64,000 nucleotides of DNA from Aeromonas allosaccharophila (GCF_000819685.1 NZ_CDBR01000119.1:39110-103109); one strand, 5' to 3'; shown: positions 8,537-18,113, counted from the stretch's first letter. Numbers and translations are program-made. Notes: generated by a model from the sequence alone, not told the origin.

Positions 8537-9196
8537 ATGGCCAGAATGAAATTCATGTGTGACACCAAGCGCTGCATCGAGTGCAACGGCTGTGTGACGG
8601 CGTGCAAGAACGAGAACGACGATGCCCTCGAGTGGGGCATTCAGCGCCGCCGGGTGGTGACCCTCAACGACGGCCTGCCGGGTGAGACCTCCATCTCGGT
8701 CGCCTGCATGCACTGCACCGACGCCCCCTGCATGGCGGTCTGCCCGGCCGACTGCTTCTATCACACTGACGACGGCATCGTGCTGCACAACAAGGATCTC
8801 TGCATCGGTTGCGGCTACTGCCTGTTCGCCTGCCCGTTCGGGGCGCCCCAGTTCCCGAAAACCGCCGCCTTTGGCGATCGGGGCAAGATGGACAAGTGCA
8901 CCTTCTGCGCCGGTGGCCCGGAAGAGGATCACAGTGAAGCGGAGCGCCAGAAGTACGGTGCCAACCGCATCGCCGAGGGCAAGCTGCCGATGTGTGCCGA
9001 GCTCTGCTCCACCAAGGCGCTGCTGGCAGGGGATGCGCAGGTGATATCCGACATCTTCCGCGAGCGGGTCGCCTATCGCGGCGCCCCTCATGCGGGCTGG
9101 GGTGAGGATGATAAGGCGCTCTATCGCGATGCCAGCAAACCTCACGATGGCAGAGGCAAGGGGCTCAAGCTTGGCAAGCAGGAGGATGGCCAATGA
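8537..9196 (+). CDS. fdhB: Formate dehydrogenase iron-sulfur subunit
   Basis: A 219-residue ferredoxin-type subunit that passes electrons from the FdhA 4Fe-4S cluster to the cytochrome b subunit. Four cysteine groups are visible: CIECNGCVTAC, CMHCTDAPCMAVCP, CIGCGYCLFACP and CTFC...CAELC, enough for four 4Fe-4S clusters, as in the HybA/FdnH family. Unlike E. coli FdnH it has no C-terminal membrane helix and ends in a charged tail. There is no signal peptide, so it is probably carried across with FdhA by the Tat system. It starts 4 bases after fdhA and overlaps fdhC by 4. Confidence 0.95.
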   Translation: MARMKFMCDTKRCIECNGCVTACKNENDDALEWGIQRRRVVTLNDGLPGETSISVACMHCTDAPCMAVCPADCFYHTDDGIVLHNKDLCIGCGYCLFACPFGAPQFPKTAAFGDRGKMDKCTFCAGGPEEDHSEAERQKYGANRIAEGKLPMCAELCSTKALLAGDAQVISDIFRERVAYRGAPHAGWGEDDKALYRDASKPHDGRGKGLKLGKQEDGQ

Positions 9197-10164
9197 GACA
9201 CTGGCTGACAGCGCTGCTGACGGCCTTGCTGCTGTTCAGCGCGCCCGGCTTCGCCGATGCGCAGAAGGAGACGATCGGCTTTGCCGGCGCCGACTACTGG
9301 CGGGCGGTGAAGGATGGGCAGGAGGGGGTGACCACCTCCCGCTCGCCGGAGCACGGGGTGCTGATCTCGGTGCCGGGCCAGCTCTGGTTCGAGGTAAAGA
9401 CCAAGTGGGTGTCGCCGCTCGGTGCCATCGCTATCTTCGGATCCTTGGCCATGTGCGGTCTGATGTACCTGATCGTGGGGCAGACCAAGCTCTCCAAACC
9501 GCGCACCGGGCGCAAGCTCAAGCGCTGGAGCAGGCTGGATCGGGCGCTGCACTGGACCACGGCGGCCATGTTCCTGACCCTCTCCGGGTCGGGGCTGGCC
9601 ATCATCTACGGCAAGTACTTCATCAAGCCGGTGGTGAGCCTCGGGGTGTGGGAGAACTGGATATGGTTTGCCAAGGTGTTCCACAACTATGTGGGGCCGC
9701 TCTTCTTCCTCTGCCTGATGGGGGTACTCATCAAGTGGTTCCGCCACAACATCGTCAATATGGTGGATGTGCAGTGGTTCATGAAGTTTGGCGGCATGCT
9801 CGGCAAGCACAAGGGAAGTCACCCCTCGGCGGGCTTCTCCAACGGCGGTGAGAAGGCGATCTTCTGGCTGCTGATCTGGTTTGGCGGCATTGTGGTGGCG
9901 ACCGGGCTGTTTCTGGACTTCCCCATCTTCGGCCAGCTGCGCCGCCAGATGGAGTGGGCCAGCTTTATCCATATCGTAGGCGCCTTGATCCTCATCTGCG
10001 GCTTTATCTTCCATATCTACATGGGTCTGTTCCAGCTGGAAGGGGCGCTGGAGGGGATGGTGACCGGCGAGGTGGACGAGACCTGGGCCAGGGAGCACCA
10101 CGACCTCTGGTATGAAGAGGTGAAGCACACCCTCGATGAGCCCAAGACGGGCAAATCAAGCTGA
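9193..10164 (+). CDS. fdhC: Formate dehydrogenase cytochrome b subunit
   Basis: A 323-residue inner-membrane diheme cytochrome b (FdnI/FdoI type) that takes electrons from FdhB and reduces quinone. A cleavable-looking signal peptide covers residues 1-23 (LLLFSAPGFADA), then come about five membrane segments, for example near WVSPLGAIAIFGSLAMC, HWTTAAMFLTLSGSGLAI, HNYVGPLFFLCLMG and FIHIVGALILICGFIFH. Histidines inside these helices are likely heme ligands. The N-terminal extension and signal peptide resemble the Wolinella/Shewanella type rather than E. coli FdnI. The ATG overlaps the fdhB stop. A hairpin terminator follows 21 bases downstream. Confidence 0.94.
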   Translation: MRHWLTALLTALLLFSAPGFADAQKETIGFAGADYWRAVKDGQEGVTTSRSPEHGVLISVPGQLWFEVKTKWVSPLGAIAIFGSLAMCGLMYLIVGQTKLSKPRTGRKLKRWSRLDRALHWTTAAMFLTLSGSGLAIIYGKYFIKPVVSLGVWENWIWFAKVFHNYVGPLFFLCLMGVLIKWFRHNIVNMVDVQWFMKFGGMLGKHKGSHPSAGFSNGGEKAIFWLLIWFGGIVVATGLFLDFPIFGQLRRQMEWASFIHIVGALILICGFIFHIYMGLFQLEGALEGMVTGEVDETWAREHHDLWYEEVKHTLDEPKTGKSS

Positions 10165-10185
10165 TGGTCGACAAAAAGTAAAGAG

Positions 10186-10209
10186 AAGGGGCGCTGCGGC
10201 GCCCCTTTT
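10186..10209 (+). terminator. Rho-independent terminator of fdh operon
   Basis: AAGGGGCGC and GCGCCCCTT form a perfect 9-bp stem with loop TGCG, ending in TTTT. It lies just after fdhC. Confidence 0.85.
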
Positions 10210-10323
10210 GATGGCGGGTCGATGGTGATGGCAAATTGATTGAGCGATGCCGCAAACGGCGATGGTTTTTTAGGCCACCTTGAGCAACAGTAACAGGGGT
10301 TCCATTCACATAAGGGATGACAA

Positions 10324-10734
10324 ATGATGAAAAAAGCATGGCTGGCTGCGGTATGTGTATCGGCGCTATTCGGTGGTATGGCGGGCGTTGCGCATGCGGC
10401 TGACGGGATCAAGACCCAGCAGGTGCAGTTCAAGAAGGGGGAGTCCGGGGCGACCATCAACGGCACCATTCAGGGCAGTCAGACCCTCGATTACAAGCTG
10501 ACGGCCAACAAGGGCCAGAGCATGGTGGTGATCCTGACCGGCAAGCCCTACTTCAATATTCTGCCGCCAGGCAGCACGGGGGAGGCGATCTTTATCGGCT
10601 CTACCGAAGGGAACAACTTTGAGTCGACCCTGCCAGCCAAGGGCACTTATACCATTCGGGTCTACCAGATGGGGGCGGCCGAGAGCAGCAAGGCCAAGAC
10701 GCCGTTCAAGCTGGAGGTGGGCATCAGCGGCTAA
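10324..10734 (+). CDS. Periplasmic PliG-like inhibitor of g-type lysozyme
   Basis: A 136-residue exported protein. The signal peptide (MMKKAWLAAVCVSALFGG... cut after AHA, near residue 25) leaves a mature domain of about 110 residues. The pattern VQFKKG-SGATINGTIQG-YKLTANKGQSM and the end KGTYTIRVYQM resemble the PliG fold of periplasmic inhibitors of goose-type lysozyme, known from E. coli and Aeromonas hydrophila. Such proteins protect the cell wall from host lysozyme. AAGGGA precedes the first ATG; a second ATG follows directly. The gene stands alone, with terminators on both sides. Assignment rests on remembered sequence pattern, so a related beta-sandwich protein of other function is possible. 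Confidence 0.6.
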   Translation: MMKKAWLAAVCVSALFGGMAGVAHAADGIKTQQVQFKKGESGATINGTIQGSQTLDYKLTANKGQSMVVILTGKPYFNILPPGSTGEAIFIGSTEGNNFESTLPAKGTYTIRVYQMGAAESSKAKTPFKLEVGISG

Positions 10735-10759
10735 TGCCAGCAGCTGACAAGCATCACGG

Positions 10760-10787
10760 CGGTGGCGGCCACAAAGGACCGCCACCG
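10760..10787. terminator. Hairpin between convergent genes
   Basis: CGGTGGCGG (10760-10768) pairs with CCGCCACCG (10779-10787); a short T-rich tail follows on the + strand. It separates the PliG-like gene from the minus-strand solute-binding gene and may serve both. Confidence 0.55.
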
Positions 10788-10821
10788 TTGTTTCATCCCC
10801 TCTGTTTTTGCCTCGCCATGG

Positions 10822-11586
10822 TCAATATTCCCCCCGGGAAAGCTGTTCGAAGTAGCGCTTATAACGTCCGCTGGCGATGGCCTGCTGCAACTGCTGATTG
10901 AATTGATCCCGCAGTTTGGCTGAGCCCGGCATCTTGCGCGGGAACATCACGAAGCTGTCGTTGCGCAGAAATGGGGTCTGGCTGTGGGTGATGAGTGCCG
11001 CGCTGGCGGGGTCGAGCTGGCTCTGCAACTCGGCCAGACCGACTCGCAGCTCTTGCGGATAGAGGTCGATCCGCCCGCGCAGCAGCTTGCCGAAATTCTG
11101 TTTCACGTCGGTGACTTTCTGTTGGGTTACCTTGCCGTCGGCTACCATCTTGTCCAGCTCGGGCCCGTAGCTGTAGGCGATATCGCCCCCCAACCGCATG
11201 CCTGTGATCTGCTCAAGGCGCTCGGCCTGCAATTTCCGTGCTTTGAGGGAGAAGAAGACAAACTGCTCCTGCAGCACCGCCTCGCTGAACAGAAAATCCT
11301 GTTCCCGCTCTGGCTTGTACATCCAGACGGCGGTGGCATCGTAGAGCTGGCTGTTGGCCGCCAGCGAATAGACCCGCCCCCAGGGGGCGAAGTGAAACGT
11401 CACCTCATAGCCCGCCTCCTTGAACAAATCGCGGATGAGATGCGCCACCGGCCCGTGCTGTTTCGACTGCTCCGAGACAAAGGGGGGCCACTCGCCGACG
11501 ATGATATTGAGCACCCGCCCCGGTGCGGCGAGAGCCGACTGGCAGGTCAGACACAACCACAGAGCAAGCAGCGGGATCAGGCGCAT
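10822..11586 (-). CDS. Periplasmic solute-binding protein, SBP family 3
   Basis: A 254-residue exported protein with a clear signal peptide (MRLIPLLALWLCLTCQSALAAPG, cut near residue 20). The rest matches family 3 binding proteins (LNIIVGEWPPFVSEQSKQHGPVAHLIRDLFKEAGYEVTFHFAPWGRVY), the type that binds amino acids or related small molecules. No permease or ATPase gene is adjacent, so it is an orphan: it may feed a distant transporter, act as a sensor, or have lost a transport role. It is transcribed away from maeA and separated from it by about 270 bases, which must hold both promoters. Confidence 0.82.
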   Translation of the reverse strand: MRLIPLLALWLCLTCQSALAAPGRVLNIIVGEWPPFVSEQSKQHGPVAHLIRDLFKEAGYEVTFHFAPWGRVYSLAANSQLYDATAVWMYKPEREQDFLFSEAVLQEQFVFFSLKARKLQAERLEQITGMRLGGDIAYSYGPELDKMVADGKVTQQKVTDVKQNFGKLLRGRIDLYPQELRVGLAELQSQLDPASAALITHSQTPFLRNDSFVMFPRKMPGSAKLRDQFNQQLQQAIASGRYKRYFEQLSRGEY

Positions 11587-11855
11587 GGCAACAAGAAGGG
11601 GGCGCAGGCTGGCTGAGTCGAGGGCATCAGGGTCACTCCCGGCTGGAATGCGGTTAAGGGGGTTGGGTTGTCCGCAATGCTAACATGAGTCTCATTCCTT
11701 GCCGTGGATATTTGTCCCGCCGAGGGCGCCGGGCGCCTATTTTGGCCGCAGGGTATGCCCAAGCTCACAAAACCGATCGATTAAACGTCATATGATTGAT
11801 TTCATTATGAGTCTTACTCTCCTGCCGAACGGCAATTTCACGTAAATCAAAGAGA

Positions 11856-13577
11856 ATGACTATGGCTACCGGACAATATCTGCTGTGGAAAGATGCTCAG
11901 GGACAGGCTTTTCGCCCCGTTGCACTGACCGGCACCGATCTGCTCAACAATCGATACCTCAACAAGGGCACTGCCTTCACCGAACAGGAGCGGGCCGATT
12001 TCGATCTCGACGGCCTGTTGCCCCCTCAGGTGCAAACCTTTGAAGCCCAGCTAGAGCGGGTTTATGAAGGGTTCAAGAGTGCCTGCAGCGACATCGAAAA
12101 ATACCAGAACCTGCGGGCGCTGCAGGATCGCAACGAAACCCTCTTCTACGCTCTGTTGTCGCGCCATGTGGAGGAGATGACTCCCTACATCTATACCCCG
12201 ACCGTCGGCAAGGCGTGTCAGGAGTTCAGCCACCGCTTCCAGAAGCCGCGTGGTCTCTATATCACTCCCGACAACGTGGATGACATGGGGATCCAGGCCC
12301 GCCACTTCGATGCCAAATCGATCCGCATTATCGTTGTCACCGACAGCCAGGGCATTCTGGGGATCGGCGACCAGGGGGTCGGCGGCATGGGGATCCCCAT
12401 CGGCAAGCTGGCGCTCTATACCCTGGGGGCCGGGATCCATCCTGCCTGCTGTATGCCCATCGCGCTGGATGTGGGCACCGACAACCAGAAACTGCTCGAT
12501 GACCCCATGTATCTGGGCCGCCCGCACAAGCGCATTCGTGGCAAGGAATATGAAGATTTCATCGACAAGTTCGTGCAGGGGGTCAAGCGTCACTTCCCCA
12601 ATGCCGTGCTGCAGTGGGAAGACTTCAGCAAATCCAACGCCTTCAACAATCTGGCCCGCTACCAGCAGGCGCTGCCGTCGTTCAACGATGACATTCAGGG
12701 CACCGGCGCCGTGGTGCTGGCCGGTATCATAGGCGCGGTCAAGGTCAAGGGGGAAACCCTCGGCCAGCAGAACTATCTGGTCTATGGTGCTGGCGCTGGC
12801 GGGGTTGGCGTCGCGGATCAGATTTGCGCGGGGATGATCCGCGAGGGGATGGATCCGCAGGCGGCCCGTGATCGCATCTATATCCTGGATACCCAGGGGC
12901 TGGTGTGTGACAACCGCGAAGGGCTCGACGAATACAAACGCCGCTATGCCAAGCCGGGTCTGCTGCTGGCGGGCTGGGATACAGAGGTGGCGGGCAAGGC
13001 CAATCTGGCCGATGTGCTGCGCCACGTGCCTATCACTGTGTTGCTGGGGACCAGCGGCTCGGGTGGTGCCTTCAAGGAAGAGCATATCCAGTTGCTGCAA
13101 AAGCACTGCGAGCGCCCCATGGTGTTCCCGCTCTCCAACCCGACCGCCAACTGTGAAGCGCTGCCGGAGGATATCTATCGCTGGAGCAACGGCAAGGCTA
13201 TCGTCGCCACCGGCAGCCCGTTCAAGGATGTCGCTTTTGAGGGCAAGGATTACCGTATCGGTCAGGGTAACAACGTCTTTATCTTCCCCGGTGTGGGGCT
13301 GGCGGCGATTGTTAGCCAGATCCGCGAGATCACCCCGGATATCTTCACCACCGCCGCTTTTGCACTGGCCGAGTGCGTGAGCGAGGAGGATTTGGCACAG
13401 GGCTCCGTCTATCCGCGTATTCGCGAGCTGCGCAGCATTTCGGTGCATGTGGCGACCGCGGTGCTGAAAGATATCGTGCGCCGGGATCCCTCCCATTCGC
13501 TGATCGGTCAGGATCTGCAGCAGCATATCCTCCACCACATGTGGGAGCCGGTTTACCTGCCCTATCGTCGGGTATAG
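11856..13577 (+). CDS. maeA: NAD-dependent malic enzyme
   Basis: A 573-residue enzyme that decarboxylates malate to pyruvate with reduction of NAD, linking the TCA cycle to pyruvate. Sequence blocks typical of the MaeA/SfcA family are present: ETLFYALLSRHVEEMTPYIYTPTVG, the malic signature FNDDIQGTGAVVLAG, the nucleotide-binding glycine run VYGAGAGGVGVADQI and PLSNPTANCEALPEDI. Length is close to the E. coli enzyme. Two ATGs are possible, 11856 and 11862; AAGAGA just upstream is better spaced for 11862. The gene is single and ends at a strong terminator. Confidence 0.95.
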   Translation: MTMATGQYLLWKDAQGQAFRPVALTGTDLLNNRYLNKGTAFTEQERADFDLDGLLPPQVQTFEAQLERVYEGFKSACSDIEKYQNLRALQDRNETLFYALLSRHVEEMTPYIYTPTVGKACQEFSHRFQKPRGLYITPDNVDDMGIQARHFDAKSIRIIVVTDSQGILGIGDQGVGGMGIPIGKLALYTLGAGIHPACCMPIALDVGTDNQKLLDDPMYLGRPHKRIRGKEYEDFIDKFVQGVKRHFPNAVLQWEDFSKSNAFNNLARYQQALPSFNDDIQGTGAVVLAGIIGAVKVKGETLGQQNYLVYGAGAGGVGVADQICAGMIREGMDPQAARDRIYILDTQGLVCDNREGLDEYKRRYAKPGLLLAGWDTEVAGKANLADVLRHVPITVLLGTSGSGGAFKEEHIQLLQKHCERPMVFPLSNPTANCEALPEDIYRWSNGKAIVATGSPFKDVAFEGKDYRIGQGNNVFIFPGVGLAAIVSQIREITPDIFTTAAFALAECVSEEDLAQGSVYPRIRELRSISVHVATAVLKDIVRRDPSHSLIGQDLQQHILHHMWEPVYLPYRRV

Positions 13578-13610
13578 GTCACGTACGGGTTTTACTAACA
13601 TATTGATAGT

Positions 13611-13642
13611 AAAGGGGGATGGCATGGCCATCCCCCTTTTTT
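13611..13642 (+). terminator. Rho-independent terminator of maeA
   Basis: AAAGGGGGATGG pairs perfectly with CCATCCCCCTTT over a 5-base loop, followed by a T-run. Confidence 0.9.
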
Positions 13643-13939
13643 ACCGCTGTGTTCCGGTTTTGGTTGCCAGAGCGGGTAGCCAGATAGTGAGCTTGTCAGC
13701 ATCGGGGTCAAGTCCCCGTGGTTTTCTCCACTTGGCGTACAAAACATCACCCTGTTGAATTCAATCTCAATAAACTGGGCAGAAAAACGATTGGCGTTCG
13801 CCACAATAATGCGTAAAATCGCATACTCGATGCTTGTAGCAACGAATCCCGCCTAAAAAGCCAGTTTCATGCCCTCCCCAAGCAGTAAAAGGTAACAAGT
13901 GACGCGTTTGTGTTCATTTTGTGCCTTGAAAAAGTCTTG

Positions 13940-13978
13940 TGATAACTGAAAAGTGATAAATATCCCCATCAGTTATCA
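13940..13978 (+). promoter_or_regulatory. Inverted repeat in the leader of the uracil permease gene
   Basis: TGATAACTG (13940-13948) and CAGTTATCA (13970-13978) are exact reverse complements with a 21-base spacer. The right arm ends 17 bases before the start codon, so as RNA the hairpin would sit just upstream of the ribosome binding site (AAGGA at 13986). It may be an operator or an RNA control element; no known consensus fits. Confidence 0.45.
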
Positions 13979-13995
13979 AAAAATTAAGGACATCC

Positions 13996-15234
13996 ATGTT
14001 TTCCTTAGTCAAGCAAAGTGTCGCCGGGCTGCAAATCCTGTTTGTCGCCTTCGGTGCCATGGTTCTGGTGCCCCTGCTCACCGGATTGAACCCCTCCATG
14101 GCCCTGCTTGGCGCCGGTGTGGGCACCCTGTTGTTCCAGCTCTGCACCCGCCGCCAGGTCCCGATTTTCCTCGGTTCCAGCTTTGCCTTCATCGCCCCCA
14201 TCATCTACGCCACCCAGACCTGGGGATTGCCGTCCACCATGTTTGGCCTGTTTGCCGCCGGTTTCATGTACTTCATCCTGGCCGCACTGATTCGCGTGCG
14301 GGGCATGGGCTTTGTGCACAAATTGCTGCCGCCCGTGGTGATTGGTCCGGTGATCATGGTGATTGGCCTCTCCGTGGCGCAGGTTGCCTGCAACATGGCG
14401 ATGGGCCGTGCCGGTGGTGAGCAGGTGGTGCCTGCGGGAACTGCGCTGACGCTGGCCGGTATCTCGCTGGCGGTGACCCTGATTGCAGCGGTGTTCTGCA
14501 AGGGCTGGATCAAGCTGATCCCCATCCTGTGCGGTGTGATTGCCGGTTATGTCTCTGCCGTGCTGATGGGCCAGGTGAACTTCGACGGCCTGATCAACAC
14601 CCCCTGGTTGGCGCTGCCTCACTTCGAAACGCCGGAGATCAACTGGGCTGCCGCCCTGTTTATGCTGCCGGTAGCGATTGCCCCCTGTATCGAGCATATC
14701 GGTGGCGTGCTGGCCATCGGTGGGGTAACCGGGCAGGATTACACCAAGAACCCGGGCCTGCATCGTACGCTGGCCGGTGACGGTATCGGTGTCTGCTTCG
14801 CCGGTTTCATCGGTGGCCCACCCGTGACCACCTACGCCGAAGTGACCGGTGCCGTGATGATCACCCGCAACTTCAATCCGGTCACCATGACCTGGGCCGC
14901 CGTGTTTGCCATCATTCTGGCCTTCTTCGGCAAGTTCAATGCGCTGCTCACCTCCATCCCGATGCCGGTGATGGGCGGTATCATGCTGCTGCTGTTCGGG
15001 TCCATCGCCGCCATCGGTCTCAAGACCCTGGTGGAATCCAAGGTGGATCTGGGGCTGTCACGCAATATCGCCATCGTCGCCGTGACCCTGACCGTGGGTG
15101 TCGGGGCGCTGGAGATGAAGATTGGTGACTTCGCGCTGGCCGGTGTTGGTCTGGCCTCCGTTGCCGCCATCCTGCTCAACCTGATCCTGCCGGCACACTC
15201 CGAAGAGGGTGTGATGGAGGCTGCCAAGGATTGA
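13996..15234 (+). CDS. uraA: Uracil/xanthine permease, NCS2 family
   Basis: A 412-residue inner-membrane carrier of the nucleobase-cation symporter-2 family, which imports uracil or a related base with protons. The sequence is hydrophobic throughout, with about 14 membrane segments. The substrate-site region IAPCIEHIGG holds the conserved glutamate, and the signature GFIGGPPVTTYAEVTGAVMITR corresponds to the E. coli UraA segment GFFGGTPNTTYGENIG, though less exactly; the substrate could therefore be uracil or another pyrimidine/purine base. AAGGA precedes the ATG. The gene is monocistronic, with an inverted repeat in its leader and a strong terminator behind it. Confidence 0.88.
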   Translation: MFSLVKQSVAGLQILFVAFGAMVLVPLLTGLNPSMALLGAGVGTLLFQLCTRRQVPIFLGSSFAFIAPIIYATQTWGLPSTMFGLFAAGFMYFILAALIRVRGMGFVHKLLPPVVIGPVIMVIGLSVAQVACNMAMGRAGGEQVVPAGTALTLAGISLAVTLIAAVFCKGWIKLIPILCGVIAGYVSAVLMGQVNFDGLINTPWLALPHFETPEINWAAALFMLPVAIAPCIEHIGGVLAIGGVTGQDYTKNPGLHRTLAGDGIGVCFAGFIGGPPVTTYAEVTGAVMITRNFNPVTMTWAAVFAIILAFFGKFNALLTSIPMPVMGGIMLLLFGSIAAIGLKTLVESKVDLGLSRNIAIVAVTLTVGVGALEMKIGDFALAGVGLASVAAILLNLILPAHSEEGVMEAAKD

Positions 15235-15263
15235 GTGTCGCCAGACGTTCATCGTTGATTCGG

Positions 15264-15295
15264 AGAAGGCCACCTCGCGGTGGCCTTCTGTTTTT
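15264..15295 (+). terminator. Rho-independent terminator of the permease gene
   Basis: AGAAGGCCACC and GGTGGCCTTCT form a perfect 11-bp stem with loop TCGC; a T-tract follows. Confidence 0.92.
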
Positions 15296-15789
15296 CGGGT
15301 CTCTTGCGCCTGTTTTCGGCTCGGCTGAGCCCATCAGGAAGGTAATCTGGAAGCAGATGAGGAGGTTAGCTCTCTCATTTGACGTATCTCTTTTCGTGAC
15401 CTTAGCTAAAGGACAGGTTTGGCTCTGAGGTCTCCTTGAGCTGTATGGGAAAATGGATGTTGGCGTTTTCAATCATTTCTCTCCCAAACCCCTGTCATGG
15501 AACGATGCGCCCCTTCTCTGCCACGGCGCTGTTGCACGGCACCGGTTTTTTCCGCCCCTGTCCACACGCTTCCCTCATGCTGCTCTGGCATGTTTTCCAC
15601 CTCGATGTGTTGTGAGCCTCTCTCGCCAGTGGCGTTTTATCGCGCGCTGGCCAAATCCGGATCTGTTTGCTGCTGCACATGGGTGGGCGGCGAGCCGTGA
15701 AAGCCGGCATGACCCCGGCGGGTCAGACGTGCACCGCCATCGGTAATGGCGGATGTTCAGGGATGAATGGCAAGCAAAGCGAGGTTGCA
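15296..15789. other. Non-coding stretch before solute-binding gene
   Basis: About 490 bases without a convincing gene. Short frames on both strands lack ribosome binding sites and family character. A small stem (CCGCCAT/ATGGCGG, 15734-15752) lies about 40 bases before the next start codon, in what should be its leader. The composition is slightly less GC-rich than the coding DNA around it. Confidence 0.45.
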
Positions 15790-16521
15790 ATGAACTATCA
15801 ACTGCTGTGGAAAAGTGCAATTTTTTCAGTCTCTTCCATGATGGCGATGAGCGCGATTCAGGCGGCGCCACTGAACGTGATGACCGAGGATTACCCGCCT
15901 TTCAACATGCAGGGGGAGGGGGGCAAGATTGTCGGGCTGTCGACCGAGGTGGTTGAAGAGCTGTTCAAGCGTGCCGGGGTCGAATACAAGTTGACCCTGA
16001 TGCCGTGGAAGCGGGCGTACGAAGATACCCTCGGCACCCCCAATACCGCCCTCTACTCCACGACCCGTACCCCGGAGCGGGAGGCGCTGTTCAAGTGGGT
16101 CGGGCCGCTGGTCAATAACAACTGGGTCTTCTTCTCCAGTTCGACCGCCAATATCACCGTCTCTTCGCTGGACGATGCCAAGCAGTATTCGGTGGGGGGC
16201 TATAACGGCGATGCGGCGGCCGAGTATCTCAAGGCGCAGGGATTCACCAAGTTGCAGCTGGCGGCCAACGACACCGCCAACGTGAAAAAACTGGAGGCAG
16301 GCCGCATCGATCTCTGGGCTACCGGCCAGTATCTGGCCCCCTATCTGGCCAACAAGGAGAAAGTCGCCAGTCCCAAGCAGGTCTTCGTATTCAAGGAAAC
16401 CCAGATGAGCTTGGCGTTTAACAAGGATACGCCCGATGAGCTCATCACCAGGCTCAACGAGATCCTGGCCGCCATGAAGGCGGATGGCACCATCGACAAG
16501 ATCAATGCCAAGTACCAGTAA
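15790..16521 (+). CDS. Periplasmic solute-binding protein, SBP family 3
   Basis: A 243-residue exported protein. The signal peptide ([20 protein letters not shown], cut after IQA near residue 25) is followed by a family 3 binding domain ([51 protein letters not shown] in part), with the usual end [12 protein letters not shown] 15790 has GAGG nearby; the frame is open further upstream, but that part has no signal-peptide character. No transporter genes adjoin. Instead a chemoreceptor gene follows after 65 bases on the same strand, suggesting that this protein presents a ligand to it. The ligand cannot be read from the sequence. Confidence 0.85.
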   Translation: MNYQLLWKSAIFSVSSMMAMSAIQAAPLNVMTEDYPPFNMQGEGGKIVGLSTEVVEELFKRAGVEYKLTLMPWKRAYEDTLGTPNTALYSTTRTPEREALFKWVGPLVNNNWVFFSSSTANITVSSLDDAKQYSVGGYNGDAAAEYLKAQGFTKLQLAANDTANVKKLEAGRIDLWATGQYLAPYLANKEKVASPKQVFVFKETQMSLAFNKDTPDELITRLNEILAAMKADGTIDKINAKYQ

Positions 16522-16586
16522 CAGTACCAATAGCAAGTGCCACGCAATGGCACTGCGCCGGCTGCCGTAAAAACCGGGAGGAAGCC

Positions 16587-18113
16587 ATGGATTGGAAAAG
16601 TCTGACGTTCAGGATCGCCGTGTTGACCTCCCTGTCGGTGAGTCTGCTGCTGGTGTTGTTTGGTGCTTACAACTACAACGCCGCCAGAGCGGAGAGCTAC
16701 AGCAAACAGAGTGCGCTGGTCGAACAGGCCATCGGCCGGCTGCAACTCTCCCTGCCCGGCCCGCTGTGGAATTATGAATCGACCTTCATCGAGGCATCGC
16801 TCAAGTCCGAGCTGGCGGCCGACATCCTCAGCGCTTTACTGGTGGTCAACAAGGAGAAGCTGGTGGCCGGGTTTGCCCGCGACACGGCGGGCGCCATTGC
16901 CCCCGTGACGGCCATGCCTGCCGATACCTCTGCCTATGGGGAATATGATCTGGTCTATGACGACAGCGGCCAGAAAAACACCGTGGCCAGATTGCTGGTG
17001 CAAACCAGTGATGCCGCCATTCAGGCCCACTTGCGCCAGCAGTTGCTTACTACCGTCTGGCAGATCCTGGTGCTCGATCTTTGCATCATCGCGTTGCTGA
17101 TGGTGCTGATTCACCGCAATGTGCTGAGGCCACTTCATCAGATGAATCAGGCGGTATTTGATCTGGCCAGAGGGGAGGGGGATCTGACCCGGCGACTCAA
17201 GATCAACCGTCAGGATGAGATGGGGGCGCTGGCCACCAACATCAACCACTTTATTGCCAAGCTGCAGGATATGGTGGCGGAGATTAATGAGCTGTCCGCC
17301 GGTGTGCTGCAAAATGCCGAGCGCTGCGACACGCTCTCGGCAGATACCCGTATTGGCAGTGACGCCCAGCAGTCCGAGCTGGATCAGGTCGCCACCGCCA
17401 TTACCGAAATGAGTCAGGCGGTGCAGGAGGTGGCTGGCAACGCGGTGAAAACCTCCGGCGCCACCGATGAGGCCAATCACTATGTGGAGCAGGGTTACCA
17501 TCTGGCGGGCCATGCCAATGAGGCGATTCATCAGCTGGTGGGCGAGGTGGAGAGGGTCGCTACGCTGATGCGTACCCTATCGACCGAGAGCAGCAGCATC
17601 GGCACCATCATAGAAGTGATCAACGGCATTGCCGAACAGACCAATTTGCTTGCCCTCAATGCCGCCATCGAGGCGGCCCGCGCGGGCGATCAGGGGCGCG
17701 GATTTGCGGTGGTGGCAGATGAGGTGCGCACCTTATCAGGCCGTACCCGCCAGTCAACGGAAGAGATCAGTGCCAGCATCAAGCGGCTGCAGCAAGCGAC
17801 CCAGAATGTCGGGGCCGGGATGCAGCAGAGCCAAGAGAAGGCCTCCCGGGCCGGTGCCGAGGCGGCAGATGTGCAGGCTTCGGTGGAGAAGATAAAAAAT
17901 CAGGTCAGCCTGATCCGCGAGATGAACATGTATATCGCCCAGGCATCGGAGGAGCAGCACTCGGTGGCGGAGGCGGTCAGTCACAGCGTCAACCGCATTG
18001 CGACGCTCAACAGCGAGAGTGCGGCCAGAGTGGCACAGGTTGCCGAAGCCAGCAGCGATCTGCGCCAGTTGTCGGCCCAGCTCGACACCTTGCTCAAGCA
18101 GTTTCGGGTCTAG
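16587..18113 (+). CDS. Methyl-accepting chemotaxis protein
   Basis: A 508-residue transmembrane chemoreceptor. Membrane segments lie at about residues 8-28 and 154-176, enclosing a periplasmic domain of about 125 residues with no obvious CACHE motif. A HAMP domain follows, then the coiled-coil signalling domain with the conserved hairpin tip ([23 protein letters not shown]... [12 protein letters not shown]). The C-terminus lacks the CheR/CheB-tethering pentapeptide. It feeds the CheA/CheW core encoded about 30 kb downstream. The preceding gene encodes a periplasmic binding protein on the same strand, so the two may act as ligand-binder and receptor. Confidence 0.95.
   Translation: MDWKSLTFRIAVLTSLSVSLLLVLFGAYNYNAARAESYSKQSALVEQAIGRLQLSLPGPLWNYESTFIEASLKSELAADILSALLVVNKEKLVAGFARDTAGAIAPVTAMPADTSAYGEYDLVYDDSGQKNTVARLLVQTSDAAIQAHLRQQLLTTVWQILVLDLCIIALLMVLIHRNVLRPLHQMNQAVFDLARGEGDLTRRLKINRQDEMGALATNINHFIAKLQDMVAEINELSAGVLQNAERCDTLSADTRIGSDAQQSELDQVATAITEMSQAVQEVAGNAVKTSGATDEANHYVEQGYHLAGHANEAIHQLVGEVERVATLMRTLSTESSSIGTIIEVINGIAEQTNLLALNAAIEAARAGDQGRGFAVVADEVRTLSGRTRQSTEEISASIKRLQQATQNVGAGMQQSQEKASRAGAEAADVQASVEKIKNQVSLIREMNMYIAQASEEQHSVAEAVSHSVNRIATLNSESAARVAQVAEASSDLRQLSAQLDTLLKQFRV

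Larger units (their letters stand above)
13578..13995. other. Non-coding stretch between maeA and the permease
   Basis: Holds the maeA terminator, a small CGGGG/CCCCG stem at 13703-13718, and the inverted repeat just before the permease start that is listed separately. The 80 bases before the permease ATG are AT-rich, as expected for its promoter and leader. No coding region is convincing. Confidence 0.5.

Noticed and set aside
12051..13631. 526-codon open frame opposite maeA
   Set aside because: Antisense shadow of a well-conserved enzyme.
15453..15746. Open frames in the stretch before the second solute-binding gene
   Set aside because: No ribosome binding site, no conserved features, and overlapping frames on both strands.
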